DNA from: Gammaproteobacteria bacterium
Lineage (GTDB): Bacteria > Pseudomonadota > Gammaproteobacteria > Steroidobacterales > GCA-2729495
Length of the DNA: 64,000 bases
Direction of reading: 5' to 3'
Assembly: GCA_028285245.1 (NCBI GenBank)
Contig: JANQPY010000012.1
Coordinates: forward strand, 1-64,000
The translations under genes were made by a program, and so were the position numbers. Under the pieces are notes generated by a model, which did no database searches, was not told the DNA's origin, and saw nothing but the letters and a program-made list of their open reading frames with translations. Below are positions 1-10,572 of this stretch, one piece after another (the stretch's first letter is position 1; the number at the start of each line of letters is the position of its first letter).

Positions 1-346
1 TCTCTACAGTGCCTCCGGTTGGGCCCGCAATGCCCGTGACGGCGACCGCCAGATCAGCGTCGCTACGCGCCAACGCGCCGGATGCCATCGCGCGGGCGAC
101 GGCCTCGCTCACGGCCCCATCGCGTGCGATCAGTTCGGCCGGCACCCCAAGCTGCTGGGTTTTTGACGCGTCGCTATAGGTAACCCAGCCCTGTTCGAAC
201 CATGCCGAACTGCCAGGTAAGGACGTAACCACGTCGGCTATTCCGCCGCCGGTGCATGACTCAGCCAGGGTGAGTCGCCACGATCGGCGCGCCAGGGCGC
301 TGGCCAGCGCCGCAGCAACGGCCATCGGATCAATATCCGCGCTCAT
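1..346 (-). CDS. pncC: Nicotinamide-nucleotide amidase PncC (CinA C-terminal domain family), 3' part outside the window
   Basis: The first 115 or so residues are visible and the gene runs off the left edge. The family deamidates nicotinamide mononucleotide to nicotinate mononucleotide in the pyridine nucleotide salvage cycle in the cytosol. Family signatures seen are LAESCTGGGIA near residue 28, VTYSDASK, a GAVSE stretch and AVTGIAGPTGGT close to the window edge. There is no N-terminal molybdopterin-binding domain, so this is the short stand-alone form rather than full CinA. Its ATG overlaps the TGA of the upstream glycosyltransferase by four bases (ATGA), which suggests translational coupling. 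Genes of this family often lie near mutS and recA in gammaproteobacteria; recA would be expected beyond the left edge but is not seen here. Confidence 0.9.
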   Translation of the reverse strand, partial: MSADIDPMAVAAALASALARRSWRLTLAESCTGGGIADVVTSLPGSSAWFEQGWVTYSDASKTQQLGVPAELIARDGAVSEAVARAMASGALARSDADLAVAVTGIAGPTGGTVE

Positions 347-1437
347 ACGCGCTCCTGGGCGAGCAATTCCTCATAGACGGCAAGATTACCGTCTACCATC
401 TGCGCGACGCTGAACTGCTCGGCTACCCACGCGGACCCCGCCCGCCCCAATCGGTTGGCCAGGTCCCGGTCGGCAAGCAGCGAGAGTATGGCGGAAGCCA
501 ACGCATCGGCATCTCCCTCAGGGACCAGCAGCCCGGTCATGCGATCGCTGACTGCCTCAGCGACACCTGCCGTTGCATAGGCGACAACTGGCACCCCGGC
601 AGCCTGTGCCTCCAGCAGCGCCACGCCCAGACCTTCCCTGCGCGCGGGGTGCACCAGCACGTCTATATGGCCCAAGAAACTCAGTAGATCCGGGCGCAGC
701 CCCGCAAAGACCACCCGCTCCGGAAAGCCGAGCCGCGCCACCTGCTGACGCAAGCGCGATTCCAGGGCGCCGGCCCCAAACAGCAATAGCCGCAAATCGG
801 GCTGACTGGCCAGCACCCGCGGCATCAACTCCAGCAGCCCGGCATGGCCCTTGCGGGGGATCATCTGCGCGACCACAGCTACCGTGCGCTCATTCGGCGC
901 CAGGCCAAACATGGCGCGGAATTGCGTCTCGGTGCAGCCGGGGCGGCAATCGTCCACTGCCACTGCGCTGCGGACGAGGCGCAGCTTGTCTGCGAGCACG
1001 CCATCACGCCGCAACTGGTCATGCACCGCCTGAGAGATGGCGACGATGCGTTGCGCCCAACCGTAGGCCCAGCGACCAATGAGCGGCGCAGCAGGATTAT
1101 CCACGCGGCGCGAAATTACCAAAGGCACGCCAGACATGCGTGCGGCCAGGGCCCCCAGGGTATCGGCGCCGCGCCGGCTGTGCACGTGAACCAGATCCGC
1201 GCCGCAGCGCTTGAGCGTTTCTGTCAGGCCCAGCAACAGGCGCGGATCGAGTTCCCCGGCCACTGGCAACGCCACGACGTCGGCACCTGTCGCGCGGGCC
1301 TCGGTCTCAAGCGCGCCGCCCGATGCACAGGCCAGCGTGTTGTGGACCCGCCGCTCAGCCAGTCCACGCACCAGGTGCACAACCTGGCGGCCACCCCCAT
1401 ACAGCTGCCGCCCGGTCTCGACATGCAGAACATGCAT
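343..1437 (-). CDS. Glycosyltransferase family 4 (GT-B fold), acceptor unknown
   Basis: A 364-residue GT-B type transferase. An N-terminal Rossmann half begins MHVLHVET with a glycine-rich GGGRQ loop, and the C-terminal half carries the GT4 donor-site motif EGLGVALLE followed by AAGVPVVAY, where the two glutamates of the E-x7-E signature bind the nucleotide sugar. A start 20 codons upstream (1497) is open, but the Rossmann strand begins at 1437, so I chose that; neither has a clear ribosome binding site. It is divergent from mutS and overlaps pncC by four bases. Relatives act in LPS core, O-antigen or glycolipid synthesis, but neither sugar nor acceptor can be told from sequence. Its position between mutS and pncC looks like an insertion into an otherwise common neighbourhood. 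Confidence 0.85.
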   Translation of the reverse strand: MHVLHVETGRQLYGGGRQVVHLVRGLAERRVHNTLACASGGALETEARATGADVVALPVAGELDPRLLLGLTETLKRCGADLVHVHSRRGADTLGALAARMSGVPLVISRRVDNPAAPLIGRWAYGWAQRIVAISQAVHDQLRRDGVLADKLRLVRSAVAVDDCRPGCTETQFRAMFGLAPNERTVAVVAQMIPRKGHAGLLELMPRVLASQPDLRLLLFGAGALESRLRQQVARLGFPERVVFAGLRPDLLSFLGHIDVLVHPARREGLGVALLEAQAAGVPVVAYATAGVAEAVSDRMTGLLVPEGDADALASAILSLLADRDLANRLGRAGSAWVAEQFSVAQMVDGNLAVYEELLAQERV

Positions 1438-1563
1438 ACGCGAATCATAGCTGCTGCGAACCGGCCCGGCGTGTCTCGCGCTTTCGGGCAGAGGCAACGG
1501 CTGGTAGCCTGCAAAGAAAACCGTGGCTCAACATCATCACATCACTTACGGCGCGCCTACCCC

Positions 1564-4167
1564 ATGAGCGCGCTCGCGGATCGACTCGACGCAACGAGTC
1601 TGGCGAGTCACACGCCAATGATGCAGCAGTATCTGCGCATCAAGGCAGAGCATCCTGACTGTCTGCTGTTCTACCGGATGGGAGACTTCTACGAACTGTT
1701 TTTTGATGACGCGCGCAAAGCTGCGAAGCTGATTGACATCACGCTCACGGCGCGTGGCAAGTCATCTGGCCAGCCTATCCCGATGGCGGGCGTGCCGCAT
1801 CACGCGGCCGATACGTACCTGGCAAGGCTCGTCCGCGCCGGGGAATCAGTTGCGGTCTGCGAACAGTTGGGGGACCCGGCCAGTAGTAAAGGTCCGGTGG
1901 AGCGGCAGGTGGTCCGCATCGTGACGCCCGGAACCCTCACCGACGATGCGCTGCTCGAACCACGCCGAGACAATCTCCTAGCCGCAATCAACAGCGATGG
2001 ACGCGAGTGGGGCCTGGCCTGGATGGACTTAACCAGTGGCCGGTTTGCCGTACTCCAGTGCCCGGACGACTCAGCACTTGCTGCTGAACTGGAGCGGCTG
2101 ACGCCGCGCGAGCTGCTGCATAGCGAGGATGCCAGCGCGCCCGAGCCTAACGGCGGCGACAGCAGCGCGACCCTGCGCCCGAGGCCACCATGGCACTTCG
2201 AGGCGGAAGCGGCGACGCGGCGGTTGTGCGAGCAGTTCACTGCCCGGGACTTGTCCGGATTTGGCTGCGCGGACCTGCCGCTGGCAGTTGGCGCTGCCGG
2301 TGCACTGCTTCAATTCGCGCAGGAGACTCAGCGTGCAGCCCTGCCCCACCTGGATGGCCTGCAGACGGAAACGCGCGACGAAGCGGTCATTATGGATGCA
2401 GCAACGCGCCGCAATCTGGAGATCGACAGCAACCTGTCCGGAGGACGTGACCGCTCACTCGCTGACCTGATGGACCGCTGCGTCACTGCCATGGGGAGTC
2501 GTATGCTGCGGCGCTGGCTGCACCGGCCGCTTCGCGATCATGCGCTGCTAATCAATCGACACCAATCCGTGCAGGCGCTGATCGATAGCGGCACAGACCC
2601 GGTTTCCATGGCGTTGCAACCCATCGGAGACGTCGAACGCATCCTCACCCGGGTCGCCTTGCAGACCGCCCGGCCGCGAGACCTGGCGCAGCTTCGCACT
2701 GCGCTGGCGCAACTGCCGGCGTTGCGCAGTTCAATGCCTGAGCAGGATGCTTTGCTGCAGAACCTGGCGGCCAGCCTGGTCGATGAACACGCGCTGGGGT
2801 CGCTTTTGACTAACGCGCTGGTGGACGATCCGCCGGCTATCGTCCGCGATGGCGGCGTCATTGCCGCGGGGTATGACGCTGAACTCGATGAGCTGCGAAG
2901 CCTGAGTGAGCATGCCGACAGCTTTTTGAGCGAACTGGAGGGCCGCGAACAAAACAGAACCGGTATTCCCAACCTCAAAGTGGGCTACAACCGGGTGCAT
3001 GGGTACTACATCGAAATCAGCAAGGCGCACTCATCAAAGGCACCGGAAGACTACACCCGGCGCCAAACGCTAAAGGCAGCGGAACGCTACATCACGCCTG
3101 AGCTAAAGGACTACGAGGGTCGCGTACTGAGCGCCCGCGAGCGGGCGCTGGCGCGAGAAAAAGACTTGTACCAACGTCTGCTGGAAGCACATGCCCCCGC
3201 GCTGCCTGCGCTGCGCAAACTCGCGCGTAGCGTTGCGGAAGCTGACGTGCTGAACAATCTTGCCGAACGCGCAATCAAGCTCGGCTTTAGTCCGCCGGAG
3301 TTCCGTGCAGAGCCGGGGTTTGAGATAGAGGCGGGCCGGCATCCCGTGGTTGAGCAACTGCTTGAAGACCCTTTCGTGCCAAATGACCTGGAGCTAGACG
3401 CCGAGCGTCGGCTGCTGATCATTACCGGGCCTAACATGGGCGGCAAATCAACCTACATGCGGCAAACAGCGTTGATTGCGTTGCTTGCTCACATCGGGAG
3501 CTATGTACCGGCAACCCGTGCGGTTATCGGGCCGCTTGATCGAATCTTTACGCGCATTGGTGCAGCGGACGATCTGTCCGGCGGCCGCTCTACCTTTATG
3601 GTGGAAATGACCGAGGCGGCCAATATCTTGCACAACGCTACGCAACTCAGCCTCGTGCTTATGGATGAGATTGGCCGCGGCACCAGCACGTTCGACGGAC
3701 TGTCGCTGGCCTGGGCGACTGCCTGGCAGCTTGCGACCCGTGTCGGCGCTCAGTGCCTGTTCGCCACGCACTACTTTGAACTGACCGCGCTCGCCGGCAA
3801 GCTGGACGGTGTAGCCAACGTTCACCTGGATGCGACCGAACATGCTGATGAACTGATATTCATGCACCGGGTCAAGGAAGGGCCAGCTAACCAAAGCTAC
3901 GGGCTCCAGGTTGCCAGGCTGGCGGGCGTCCCGGGGGAGGTGATCGATCGCGCCCGCGCGTACCTTACCGAACTGGAGCAGCAAACCGCGTTGCAGAGAA
4001 ACGCCGTTGAAGCACAACGTGAACTCGACTTGTCCGCCCCGCCACCCGCAAAAACCGACGAGTTGCGACAAGCGCTAACCGCGATCAACCCCGACGAGCT
4101 CAGCCCGCGCGAAGCACTCGATACGCTCTACTCACTAGTCGGCCTCGCGCGCTCAGAAAAGCACTAG
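1564..4167 (+). CDS. mutS: DNA mismatch repair ATPase MutS
   Basis: An 867-residue MutS that recognises mismatches and small loops and recruits MutL. Domain I carries the mismatch-wedging F-x-E motif (GDFYELF, Phe42 and Glu44). The connector, lever and clamp regions follow. The C-terminal ABC-type ATPase shows Walker [10 protein letters not shown] (residues 622-630), the STFMVEM signature, Walker B in [13 protein letters not shown] (from residue 700) and the ATHYFEL His switch. Length is close to the E. coli protein (853). The reading frame stays open upstream to 844, but that part is antisense to the glycosyltransferase and matches nothing; ATG 1564 gives an N-terminus ending in the conserved HTPMMQQYL. 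No strong Shine-Dalgarno is visible. It converges on the hydrolase at 4243 with about 75 bp between them and no obvious terminator. Confidence 0.98.
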   Translation: MSALADRLDATSLASHTPMMQQYLRIKAEHPDCLLFYRMGDFYELFFDDARKAAKLIDITLTARGKSSGQPIPMAGVPHHAADTYLARLVRAGESVAVCEQLGDPASSKGPVERQVVRIVTPGTLTDDALLEPRRDNLLAAINSDGREWGLAWMDLTSGRFAVLQCPDDSALAAELERLTPRELLHSEDASAPEPNGGDSSATLRPRPPWHFEAEAATRRLCEQFTARDLSGFGCADLPLAVGAAGALLQFAQETQRAALPHLDGLQTETRDEAVIMDAATRRNLEIDSNLSGGRDRSLADLMDRCVTAMGSRMLRRWLHRPLRDHALLINRHQSVQALIDSGTDPVSMALQPIGDVERILTRVALQTARPRDLAQLRTALAQLPALRSSMPEQDALLQNLAASLVDEHALGSLLTNALVDDPPAIVRDGGVIAAGYDAELDELRSLSEHADSFLSELEGREQNRTGIPNLKVGYNRVHGYYIEISKAHSSKAPEDYTRRQTLKAAERYITPELKDYEGRVLSARERALAREKDLYQRLLEAHAPALPALRKLARSVAEADVLNNLAERAIKLGFSPPEFRAEPGFEIEAGRHPVVEQLLEDPFVPNDLELDAERRLLIITGPNMGGKSTYMRQTALIALLAHIGSYVPATRAVIGPLDRIFTRIGAADDLSGGRSTFMVEMTEAANILHNATQLSLVLMDEIGRGTSTFDGLSLAWATAWQLATRVGAQCLFATHYFELTALAGKLDGVANVHLDATEHADELIFMHRVKEGPANQSYGLQVARLAGVPGEVIDRARAYLTELEQQTALQRNAVEAQRELDLSAPPPAKTDELRQALTAINPDELSPREALDTLYSLVGLARSEKH

Positions 4168-4242
4168 CCGTAGATCTGCTATGACGCGAGCCAATGCCGG
4201 ACCGCACCTTATCCAACCGGCACCCGGCACGCTTGGCGGGCC

Positions 4243-4890
4243 TCAACCTGACGAGGCAGCATCGAAACGACCGTGCCGCAAAAAGTGTGCCGTTTGATCA
4301 GCCAGCCGGCGCGACAGGAGCATGCCCGTGTGCGTCACTGACAAAACCACGTGATCCGCAATACCGGGTAGGCGCGTTTCCTCTACCGTCACTGCGCCAT
4401 CGTGCTCACCGCGAAGCGCATTGAGGGCAAGCGCCGGCCCAAACCCGATGCGTCCGGCGATCACGCCGACATCCCGATCGCCCCGATACTCAGTCAAGGG
4501 CTCCCGAACCACGGCCTCGTGAATAAGCTCGCCCAGCATCTGCGATCCGGCCGGCCATGCACCGAGCGCTCTGGCGGCCGCACTGCCGGTTAGCGGCGAA
4601 CCCAGGCAAACAACGCGGCCCGGCGGTAGCGTAGCTGCCTCCAGCGCGCGCAGCGCAAGCACACCGCCAAGGCTATGACCTACAAGGTGTATCGTCGGCT
4701 CCTCACTCCGCCGCAGAAACTGGATCAGGCGTTGCACATTGGCCGCAAGCCCGTGGCGTACCGAACGATAGGAAAAACTCTGCACGTTGAAGCCGTGCCG
4801 TCGAATCAGCCGCTGGCGCATGATTTCCATGGTGCTGCCGTGCATCCACAGGCCGTGGAGCAAAACGACGGTCTCAGGCGCTCGGCTCAT
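4243..4890 (-). CDS. Alpha/beta hydrolase, lipase/esterase-like
   Basis: A 215-residue cytosolic alpha/beta hydrolase without signal peptide. Visible elements are the oxyanion-hole motif LLHGLWMHG near the N-terminus, the nucleophile elbow GHSLGG at about residue 71 (Ser nucleophile), and a late THTGMLL segment with the likely catalytic His. The acid is not certain. The elbow resembles triacylglycerol-lipase and PGAP1-like families, but the substrate cannot be inferred. It starts 18 bp after aspS on the same strand and is probably the last gene of the clpB-FmdB-DUF502-aspS run. Confidence 0.85.
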   Translation of the reverse strand: MSRAPETVVLLHGLWMHGSTMEIMRQRLIRRHGFNVQSFSYRSVRHGLAANVQRLIQFLRRSEEPTIHLVGHSLGGVLALRALEAATLPPGRVVCLGSPLTGSAAARALGAWPAGSQMLGELIHEAVVREPLTEYRGDRDVGVIAGRIGFGPALALNALRGEHDGAVTVEETRLPGIADHVVLSVTHTGMLLSRRLADQTAHFLRHGRFDAASSG

Positions 4891-4908
4891 TGGCGAGCCC
4901 TGCAGGCG

Positions 4909-6693
4909 CTAACCCGGAGTTTCTGCACCTGGGGGCTTCCGCAGGCGTATGCCGGTCTCACGCAGCTGGGTGGGCGACACAGCCCCGGGCGCCTCTGTCA
5001 GCAGGCAGCTTGCCGATTGCGTCTTCGGGAACGCGATCACATCGCGAATACTGTCCGCGCCGGCCATCAGCATGACCAGCCGATCCAGACCGAAGGCGAT
5101 ACCACCGTGCGGCGGGCAACCATAGCCCAGCGCGCGCAGCAAGAAACCGAACTTGTTATCGGCCTCTTCCGCCGAAATACCCAAAATTTCGAAAACGGCC
5201 GACTGGAGCTCGGCGCGGTGAATACGAATCGAGCCGCCGCCGATCTCGCTACCGTTGAGCACCATGTCGTACGCGCGTGACAGGGCACCCGCGGGGTCGG
5301 CGCGCAGCGCGGCCGGATCGTCGATGCCTGGCGCGGTAAATGGATGATGCAGAGCACTGTAGCGCTGTTCGCCAGCGTCATATTCGAACATCGGAAAATC
5401 AACCACCCACAGCGGCCGCCAACCGGGCTCTACGATAGATTTATCGCGGCCGATCCGTTCACGCAGAGCCCCAAGAGACTCGTTGACAATGCGCGTTTTG
5501 TCGGCACCAAAAAACACCAGATCACCGTCGGCCAGTTCGAGCCGCTCGATCAGTGCCGCCACCGTGTCATCGGGAAGAAACTTGAGAATCGGTGACTGCA
5601 GACCCTCACGTCCGCTCGCTGCGGCGTTGACCTTTATGTAAGCCAAACCCTTCGCGCCGTAGCGACTGACGAACTCGGTGTACTCGTCAATTGCCTTGCG
5701 CGTCAGTTCCGCTCCCCCGGGCAGTCTCAGCGCGGCAACCCGGCCATCCGGATCAGCGGCCGGCCCGGCGAACACCTTGAATTCCACGGCCGCCATAAGA
5801 TCGCCGACATCAACTAGCTCCAGTGGAATGCGCAGATCCGGGCGATCCGTGCCGAACCGGCTCACCGCCTCGGCGTAGCTCATGCGCGGAAAGGGGTCCG
5901 GCAGATCAACCTGAAGCACGTCGGAGAACAGTTTACGGACCAACGACTCCATCAGACCCATGATGGCCTGCTCGTCCATGAAGGAGACTTCGATGTCGAG
6001 CTGAGTAAATTCTGGCTGCCGATCGGCACGCAAGTCTTCATCCCGGAAACAGCGTGCTATCTGGTAGTAGCGATCCATCCCCGACATCATGAGCAGCTGC
6101 TTGAACAGCTGCGGTGACTGCGGCAAAGCAAAAAACTCGCCCGGGTGCGTGCGGCTGGGCACAATATAGTCGCGCGCCCCCTCCGGCGTCGCGCGCGTCA
6201 GCACCGGCGTTTCTATATCAATGAAGCCCTGTGCATCGAGAAAATCACGCATCGCCTGCGTCACCCGATGCCGCAGGCGCAGGCGGCCGGCCATGTCCTC
6301 ACGGCGTAGATCGAGATAGCGATACTTCAGTCTAAGGTCTTCGTTAGCCGCCTCATCGTGATGGAACGGCGGTGTCTCCGCTACGTTCAGCACCTCGAGC
6401 TGTGTTGCCAATAACTCGACCTCGCCACTCGGCAATTTCTCGTTGATGGTGCCATCCGGCCGGGGCCGAACCTTGCCGCGCACAGCCAGCACGTACTCGC
6501 CGCGTATGCGTTCGGCAACAGAGAACATCTCCGCCTGATCGGGATCGAATACGACCTGCAAGAGCCCCTCCCGGTCACGCAGGTCGACGAAGATCACACC
6601 GCCATGATCGCGGCGCCGGTGAACCCATCCGGCCACTTCGATTTCTTTGCCAATGGCCGCAGAGTTAACGTGGCCACAATAGTGAGTGCGCAT
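4909..6693 (-). CDS. aspS: Aspartate--tRNA ligase
   Basis: A 594-residue bacterial-type class II synthetase that charges tRNA-Asp. An N-terminal OB-fold anticodon domain ([11 protein letters not shown]) leads into the catalytic core with class II motif 2 ([18 protein letters not shown], near residue 220), an inserted GAD domain and motif 3 ([11 protein letters not shown]). Length matches E. coli AspS (590). Motifs alone do not tell whether the enzyme is discriminating or also charges tRNA-Asn. It lies downstream of the DUF502 gene, an arrangement common in gammaproteobacteria. Confidence 0.98.
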   Translation of the reverse strand: MRTHYCGHVNSAAIGKEIEVAGWVHRRRDHGGVIFVDLRDREGLLQVVFDPDQAEMFSVAERIRGEYVLAVRGKVRPRPDGTINEKLPSGEVELLATQLEVLNVAETPPFHHDEAANEDLRLKYRYLDLRREDMAGRLRLRHRVTQAMRDFLDAQGFIDIETPVLTRATPEGARDYIVPSRTHPGEFFALPQSPQLFKQLLMMSGMDRYYQIARCFRDEDLRADRQPEFTQLDIEVSFMDEQAIMGLMESLVRKLFSDVLQVDLPDPFPRMSYAEAVSRFGTDRPDLRIPLELVDVGDLMAAVEFKVFAGPAADPDGRVAALRLPGGAELTRKAIDEYTEFVSRYGAKGLAYIKVNAAASGREGLQSPILKFLPDDTVAALIERLELADGDLVFFGADKTRIVNESLGALRERIGRDKSIVEPGWRPLWVVDFPMFEYDAGEQRYSALHHPFTAPGIDDPAALRADPAGALSRAYDMVLNGSEIGGGSIRIHRAELQSAVFEILGISAEEADNKFGFLLRALGYGCPPHGGIAFGLDRLVMLMAGADSIRDVIAFPKTQSASCLLTEAPGAVSPTQLRETGIRLRKPPGAETPG

Positions 6694-6732
6694 GATGGCT
6701 GCCTGGAACTGGAGACGAAAAGGCGCCGGATG

Positions 6733-7389
6733 TTAAGAGCTGGCCGGCGGAGGCGCAAGCGACTCGCCGGTTGGCTTGCGTACCCAGGGGGGCACGACCA
6801 CGCCTAACGAAACAATCATCTTGAGGGCCGCTTCGACTTCCATATCGAGCGCAATCACCTCATCGCGCGGCACCATGATGATGAAGCCTGATGTGGGATT
6901 GGGGGTGGTCGGCACGAAAACGCAGATGACGTCGTCGGCGGTGCGGTGCTGCACTTCTTCAAGCTCAGTCGCGGTCTGAAAGCACAGGCTGTACACCCCT
7001 TTCCGCGGATACTGAATCAGCAACACCCGCTTGAAAGATTGATTCGTATCCGCGAACAACACTTCGGCGAAACGTTTGGCTGCAGAATAAATCGTCCGCA
7101 CCAGGGGAATACGCTGCAGAATTGCCTCCCACAGCCGCACGAGCTGGCGACCAAGGATGTTCGCCGCGATCAAACCTGTGGCATAAAGAACGACTACGGC
7201 GATCACGACCGTGACCAACACATCAAAGTACGGAATCTTTACGCCAGGCAGGTTCTCCGGGCGCAGAGCGGCCGGCACGATCGCCAGTCCGCGCAGCACG
7301 TCAGCCAGCAGTCTGAGTACCAGGAGCGTCACGCCCAGCGGCAACCACACCAGCAAGCCCGCGACTATGTTTCGCCGGAAGTGTTTCAT
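6733..7389 (-). CDS. DUF502 family inner-membrane protein
   Basis: A 218-residue protein with two N-terminal membrane segments (about residues 8-30 and 54-80) followed by a cytosolic region containing conserved PLVRTIYSAAKRF and TTPNPTSGF stretches typical of DUF502. The family has no established biochemical role. It lies between the FmdB-like zinc-ribbon gene and aspS, which is a recurrent neighbourhood. The C-terminus is proline- and serine-rich. Confidence 0.9.
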   Translation of the reverse strand: MKHFRRNIVAGLLVWLPLGVTLLVLRLLADVLRGLAIVPAALRPENLPGVKIPYFDVLVTVVIAVVVLYATGLIAANILGRQLVRLWEAILQRIPLVRTIYSAAKRFAEVLFADTNQSFKRVLLIQYPRKGVYSLCFQTATELEEVQHRTADDVICVFVPTTPNPTSGFIIMVPRDEVIALDMEVEAALKMIVSLGVVVPPWVRKPTGESLAPPPASS

Positions 7390-7503
7390 CAGTTAAGGCC
7401 CATCTGCAGGAGCGTCTGCGGCGCTATTTGGAGACGTGCATAGTGTCCGGGCCCGGCGCTCAGGAAGCAACTCGCGGCGCCGGCAACCACGCCGGTGACC
7501 AGC

Positions 7504-7893
7504 CTACTCGGCCTGCGGTTTGCTCGACTTATCCTTCTTGGGCTTGGCCGGGGTCGGCTTGACGTCACCGGAGCTGCTCTTGTCGCCTGAGGCTTTGCCC
7601 GCAGTGTCCTGCTTGTCACTCTTGCCGTTTTTGCCGCCGGTCTTGGCCTTGTCCTTATCGCCGGAGGATTTTGGCTTGTCTTCCTTGTCACCATGCAGGT
7701 TGCGCTGTTTGTCCTGCTTGAAGTCGGTCTCATACCAGCCGCTGCCCTTGAGGCGGAAACTCGGGGCTGAAATCAGCTTCCGCAGCTCAGCAGCTCCGCA
7801 TGCGGGGCAGTCGGTTAGCGGTGCGTCGCTCATTTTTTGCAGCACATCGAATGTGTGCCCGCAGGCTTTGCAGGCGTATTCGTAAATTGGCAT
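7504..7893 (-). CDS. FmdB/CxxC family zinc-ribbon protein with long Lys-rich tail
   Basis: A 129-residue protein starting MPIYEYACKACGH, the hallmark of the FmdB regulatory family. Two CxxC pairs (CKAC near residue 8 and CPAC near residue 33) form the predicted zinc ribbon. From about residue 70 the sequence becomes a low-complexity Lys/Asp/Ser/Gly tail with recurring SGDK-like units, likely disordered. A longer open frame begins at 7962 inside the end of clpB, but the conserved start is the ATG at 7893, only four bases after the clpB stop. The function of the family in proteobacteria is unknown. Confidence 0.9.
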   Translation of the reverse strand: MPIYEYACKACGHTFDVLQKMSDAPLTDCPACGAAELRKLISAPSFRLKGSGWYETDFKQDKQRNLHGDKEDKPKSSGDKDKAKTGGKNGKSDKQDTAGKASGDKSSSGDVKPTPAKPKKDKSSKPQAE

Positions 7894-7897
7894 TGAC

Positions 7898-10474
7898 TCA
7901 ACCGCTACCGAAAATGAAGTTGCCGTTATCGATCGCCACCGAAATTGTGCCTCCGGGGCCAAATTGCCCGCTCAGAATCTCCTGCGCCAGCGGATTCTCT
8001 ATGCGCTGCTGGATCGCACGTTTGAGAGGCCGCGCACCATATACCGGGTCATAGCCCGCTTTGGCAAGTACCGCGATCGCCTCGGGCGAAATATCTAAGG
8101 TCATATCGCGCTCTGCCAGACGCTGCCGCAGGTAGCCAAGCTGTATCTCCACGATTTGAGCGATCTCCTCCTCCGACAGCGGATGAAAGACCACGATATC
8201 GTCAACGCGGTTGACGAACTCTGGCGGGAAGTGCGCGCCAACCACCTCCATCACCGCATTCTTCATGGCGCGATAGTTTTCCTCACCCGCCATGGTTTGA
8301 ATCTGCTGCGAGCCCAGGTTCGACGTCATCACAATGACAGTGTTGCGAAAGTCCACAGTGCGTCCCTGGCCATCGGTCAGGCGGCCGTCGTCAAGCACCT
8401 GCAGCAGCACGTTGAATACATCAGCGTGCGCTTTTTCAACTTCGTCGAGCAGGATCACGGAATATGGCTTGCGCCGCACGGACTCAGTCAGATAACCGCC
8501 CTCTTCATACCCGACGTAGCCGGGCGGCGCGCCAATCAGCCGCGCGACAGAGTGCTTCTCCATGAACTCCGACATGTCGACTCGAATCAGCGCCTCTTCC
8601 GTATCGAACAGAAACTCTGCCAGAGCCTTGGTCAACTCGGTCTTGCCCACACCGGTGGGCCCGAGAAACAGGAACGAGCCGTTCGGCCTGCGCGGATCTG
8701 AGAGGCCCGCGCGAGAGCGGCGAATCGCATCCGCTACCGACTTGACCGCTTCCGCCTGACCCACCAGACGCCGATGGATCTCAGACTCCATGCGCAGCAG
8801 CTTGTCGCGCTCCCCTTCCAGCATCTTGGCGACCGGTATGCCCGTCCACTTCGATACGACCTCGGCGACCTCCTCATCGGTTACCTTGTTGCGAACGAGC
8901 TGAGTTTCCCTGGTTTCAGCATCCTGGGCCTGCGCCAGCTGCTTCTCCAGCGTAGGGATTTGCCCATACTGCAGCTCCGACATGCGGCCGAGATCCTGCG
9001 CCCGTCTGGCCGCCTCCAGCTCCAGGCGCGCGCGCTCCAGCTCCTCTTTAATATGCGTGGTGCCCGCCATGGCAGCCTTCTCGGCACGCCACACCTCGTC
9101 CAGGTCGGCGAACTCTCGTTCAAGCTCAACGAGCTGGGCATCCAGATCGCCCAAGCGCTTGACCGACGCATCGTCGGACTCTTTCTTCAGCGCCTCGCGC
9201 TCAATTTTCAGCTGAATGATCCGGCGTTCCAGGCGATCCATCGACTCAGGCTTCGAGTCGATTTCCATACGGATCCGCGAAGCGGCTTCATCAACCAGGT
9301 CGATGGCTTTGTCCGGCAACTGGCGATCGCTTATGTAGCGGTGGGACAGACTGGCCGCCGCGACGATAGCCGGGTCAGTGATGTCCACGCCGTGGTGAAC
9401 TTCGTAGCGCTCTTTGAGGCCACGCAGAATCGCAATGCTGTCTTCGACGGACGGCTCATCGATGAGCACTTTCTGAAAGCGCCGCTCCAGGGCGGCGTCT
9501 TTTTCGATGTACTTGCGGTACTCATCCAGCGTCGTGGCGCCAACGCAGTGCAGTTCACCGCGCGCCAGCGCAGGCTTGAGCATGTTACCGGCGTCCATCG
9601 CGCCTTCCGACTTGCCGGCCCCAACCATCGTATGCAGCTCATCAATGAACAGAATGACCTGCCCTTCCTGCTTGCCTAGATCAGTCAGCACGGCCTTCAG
9701 GCGTTCTTCGAACTCACCGCGAAACTTCGCACCGGCAATCAGCGCACCGAGATCGAGAGACAGGATACGTTTATCTTTGAGCCCTTCCGGCACCTCGGCA
9801 TTGATAATGCGCTGCGCCAAACCTTCAACAATCGCCGTCTTACCCACCCCCGGCTCGCCAATGAGCACGGGATTATTCTTGGTTCGCCGCTGGAGTATTT
9901 GAATCGTGCGGCGAATTTCATCATCTCGCCCCACGATAGGATCCAGCTTGCCCTGGGTGGCCAGCTCGGTCAGATCGACCGTGTACTTGTCCAGCGCCTG
10001 GCGTGTGTCCTCCGCATTAGGATCATCTACCGCGGCTCCACCGCGCAGCGCTTCAACGGCCTGCTCGACGGCGCCGCGGACGACGCCAGCCTCGGCAAGT
10101 ACACGGCCGAGATCACCGTTGTCATCGCAGGCAGCCAGCGCAAACAGTTCGCTCGAGATGTACTGGTCTTTTCTCTCCTGCGCAAGCTTGTCCACCACGT
10201 TGAACAGGCGCTGCAGAGATTGGGACACGTGCACGTCGCCGGCGTTGCCTTCAACGCGGGGAAACTGATCCAGAAGTTCACCCAAACGGGAACGCAGCAA
10301 GTTCACGTTTGCGCCGGCGCTCGCGAACAGCGGGCGAACCGTACCGCCCTGCTGTTCCAACAGTGCCAGCATGACGTGTGCGGGTTCGATGAACTGGTGG
10401 TCGCGGCCAACGGCCAGCGACTGCGCATCTGCCAGCGCGAGCTGCAACTTACTGGTGAACTTGTCGGGACGCAT
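7898..10474 (-). CDS. clpB: ATP-dependent disaggregase ClpB
   Basis: An 858-residue Hsp100 chaperone that rescues aggregated proteins with DnaK. An N-terminal Clp repeat domain precedes NBD1 (Walker A GEPGVGKT near residue 206), a coiled-coil middle domain rich in Arg/Glu/Leu (about 410-520) and NBD2 (Walker A GPTGVGKT near 605). The presence of the M-domain and the absence of a ClpP-binding IGF loop favour ClpB over ClpA or ClpC. A GAGG sequence sits nine bases before the ATG. The gene follows pgeF and has its own heat-shock-type promoter at 10508-10536. Confidence 0.98.
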   Translation of the reverse strand: MRPDKFTSKLQLALADAQSLAVGRDHQFIEPAHVMLALLEQQGGTVRPLFASAGANVNLLRSRLGELLDQFPRVEGNAGDVHVSQSLQRLFNVVDKLAQERKDQYISSELFALAACDDNGDLGRVLAEAGVVRGAVEQAVEALRGGAAVDDPNAEDTRQALDKYTVDLTELATQGKLDPIVGRDDEIRRTIQILQRRTKNNPVLIGEPGVGKTAIVEGLAQRIINAEVPEGLKDKRILSLDLGALIAGAKFRGEFEERLKAVLTDLGKQEGQVILFIDELHTMVGAGKSEGAMDAGNMLKPALARGELHCVGATTLDEYRKYIEKDAALERRFQKVLIDEPSVEDSIAILRGLKERYEVHHGVDITDPAIVAAASLSHRYISDRQLPDKAIDLVDEAASRIRMEIDSKPESMDRLERRIIQLKIEREALKKESDDASVKRLGDLDAQLVELEREFADLDEVWRAEKAAMAGTTHIKEELERARLELEAARRAQDLGRMSELQYGQIPTLEKQLAQAQDAETRETQLVRNKVTDEEVAEVVSKWTGIPVAKMLEGERDKLLRMESEIHRRLVGQAEAVKSVADAIRRSRAGLSDPRRPNGSFLFLGPTGVGKTELTKALAEFLFDTEEALIRVDMSEFMEKHSVARLIGAPPGYVGYEEGGYLTESVRRKPYSVILLDEVEKAHADVFNVLLQVLDDGRLTDGQGRTVDFRNTVIVMTSNLGSQQIQTMAGEENYRAMKNAVMEVVGAHFPPEFVNRVDDIVVFHPLSEEEIAQIVEIQLGYLRQRLAERDMTLDISPEAIAVLAKAGYDPVYGARPLKRAIQQRIENPLAQEILSGQFGPGGTISVAIDNGNFIFGSG

Positions 10475-10507
10475 TGGTGCTGGCCTCGGCAGTCTGCATG
10501 CGTTCAG

Positions 10508-10536
10508 ATATGGGGGTCCGCGGCACGCATTTCAAT
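10508..10536 (-). promoter_or_regulatory. Predicted sigma-32 (heat-shock) promoter of clpB
   Basis: Reading leftward, ATTGAAA (10530-10536) is followed by a 14-base spacer and CCCCATAT (10508-10515). This differs from the sigma-32 consensus CTTGAAA / CCCCATNT at one -35 base only. The predicted transcript would start near 10500 and leave a leader of about 25 nt before the clpB ATG, with its GAGG in place. The site lies in the 98-bp gap after pgeF, where a clpB-specific promoter is expected. Confidence 0.85.
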
Positions 10537-10572
10537 GCGCCGGAGCGGACGGCCCCGCAAATCTACCGACAA

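Noticed and set aside
844..1563. In-frame upstream extension of mutS by 240 codons
   Set aside because: It is antisense to the glycosyltransferase, resembles no MutS N-terminus, and the canonical start context HTPMMQQYL lies just after ATG 1564.
4168..4242. Possible terminator between convergent mutS and the hydrolase
   Set aside because: No stem followed by a T-run on either strand.
8774..9679. 301-codon open frame opposite clpB
   Set aside because: It mirrors the ClpB frame in a GC-rich gene; no family motif, no ribosome binding site.
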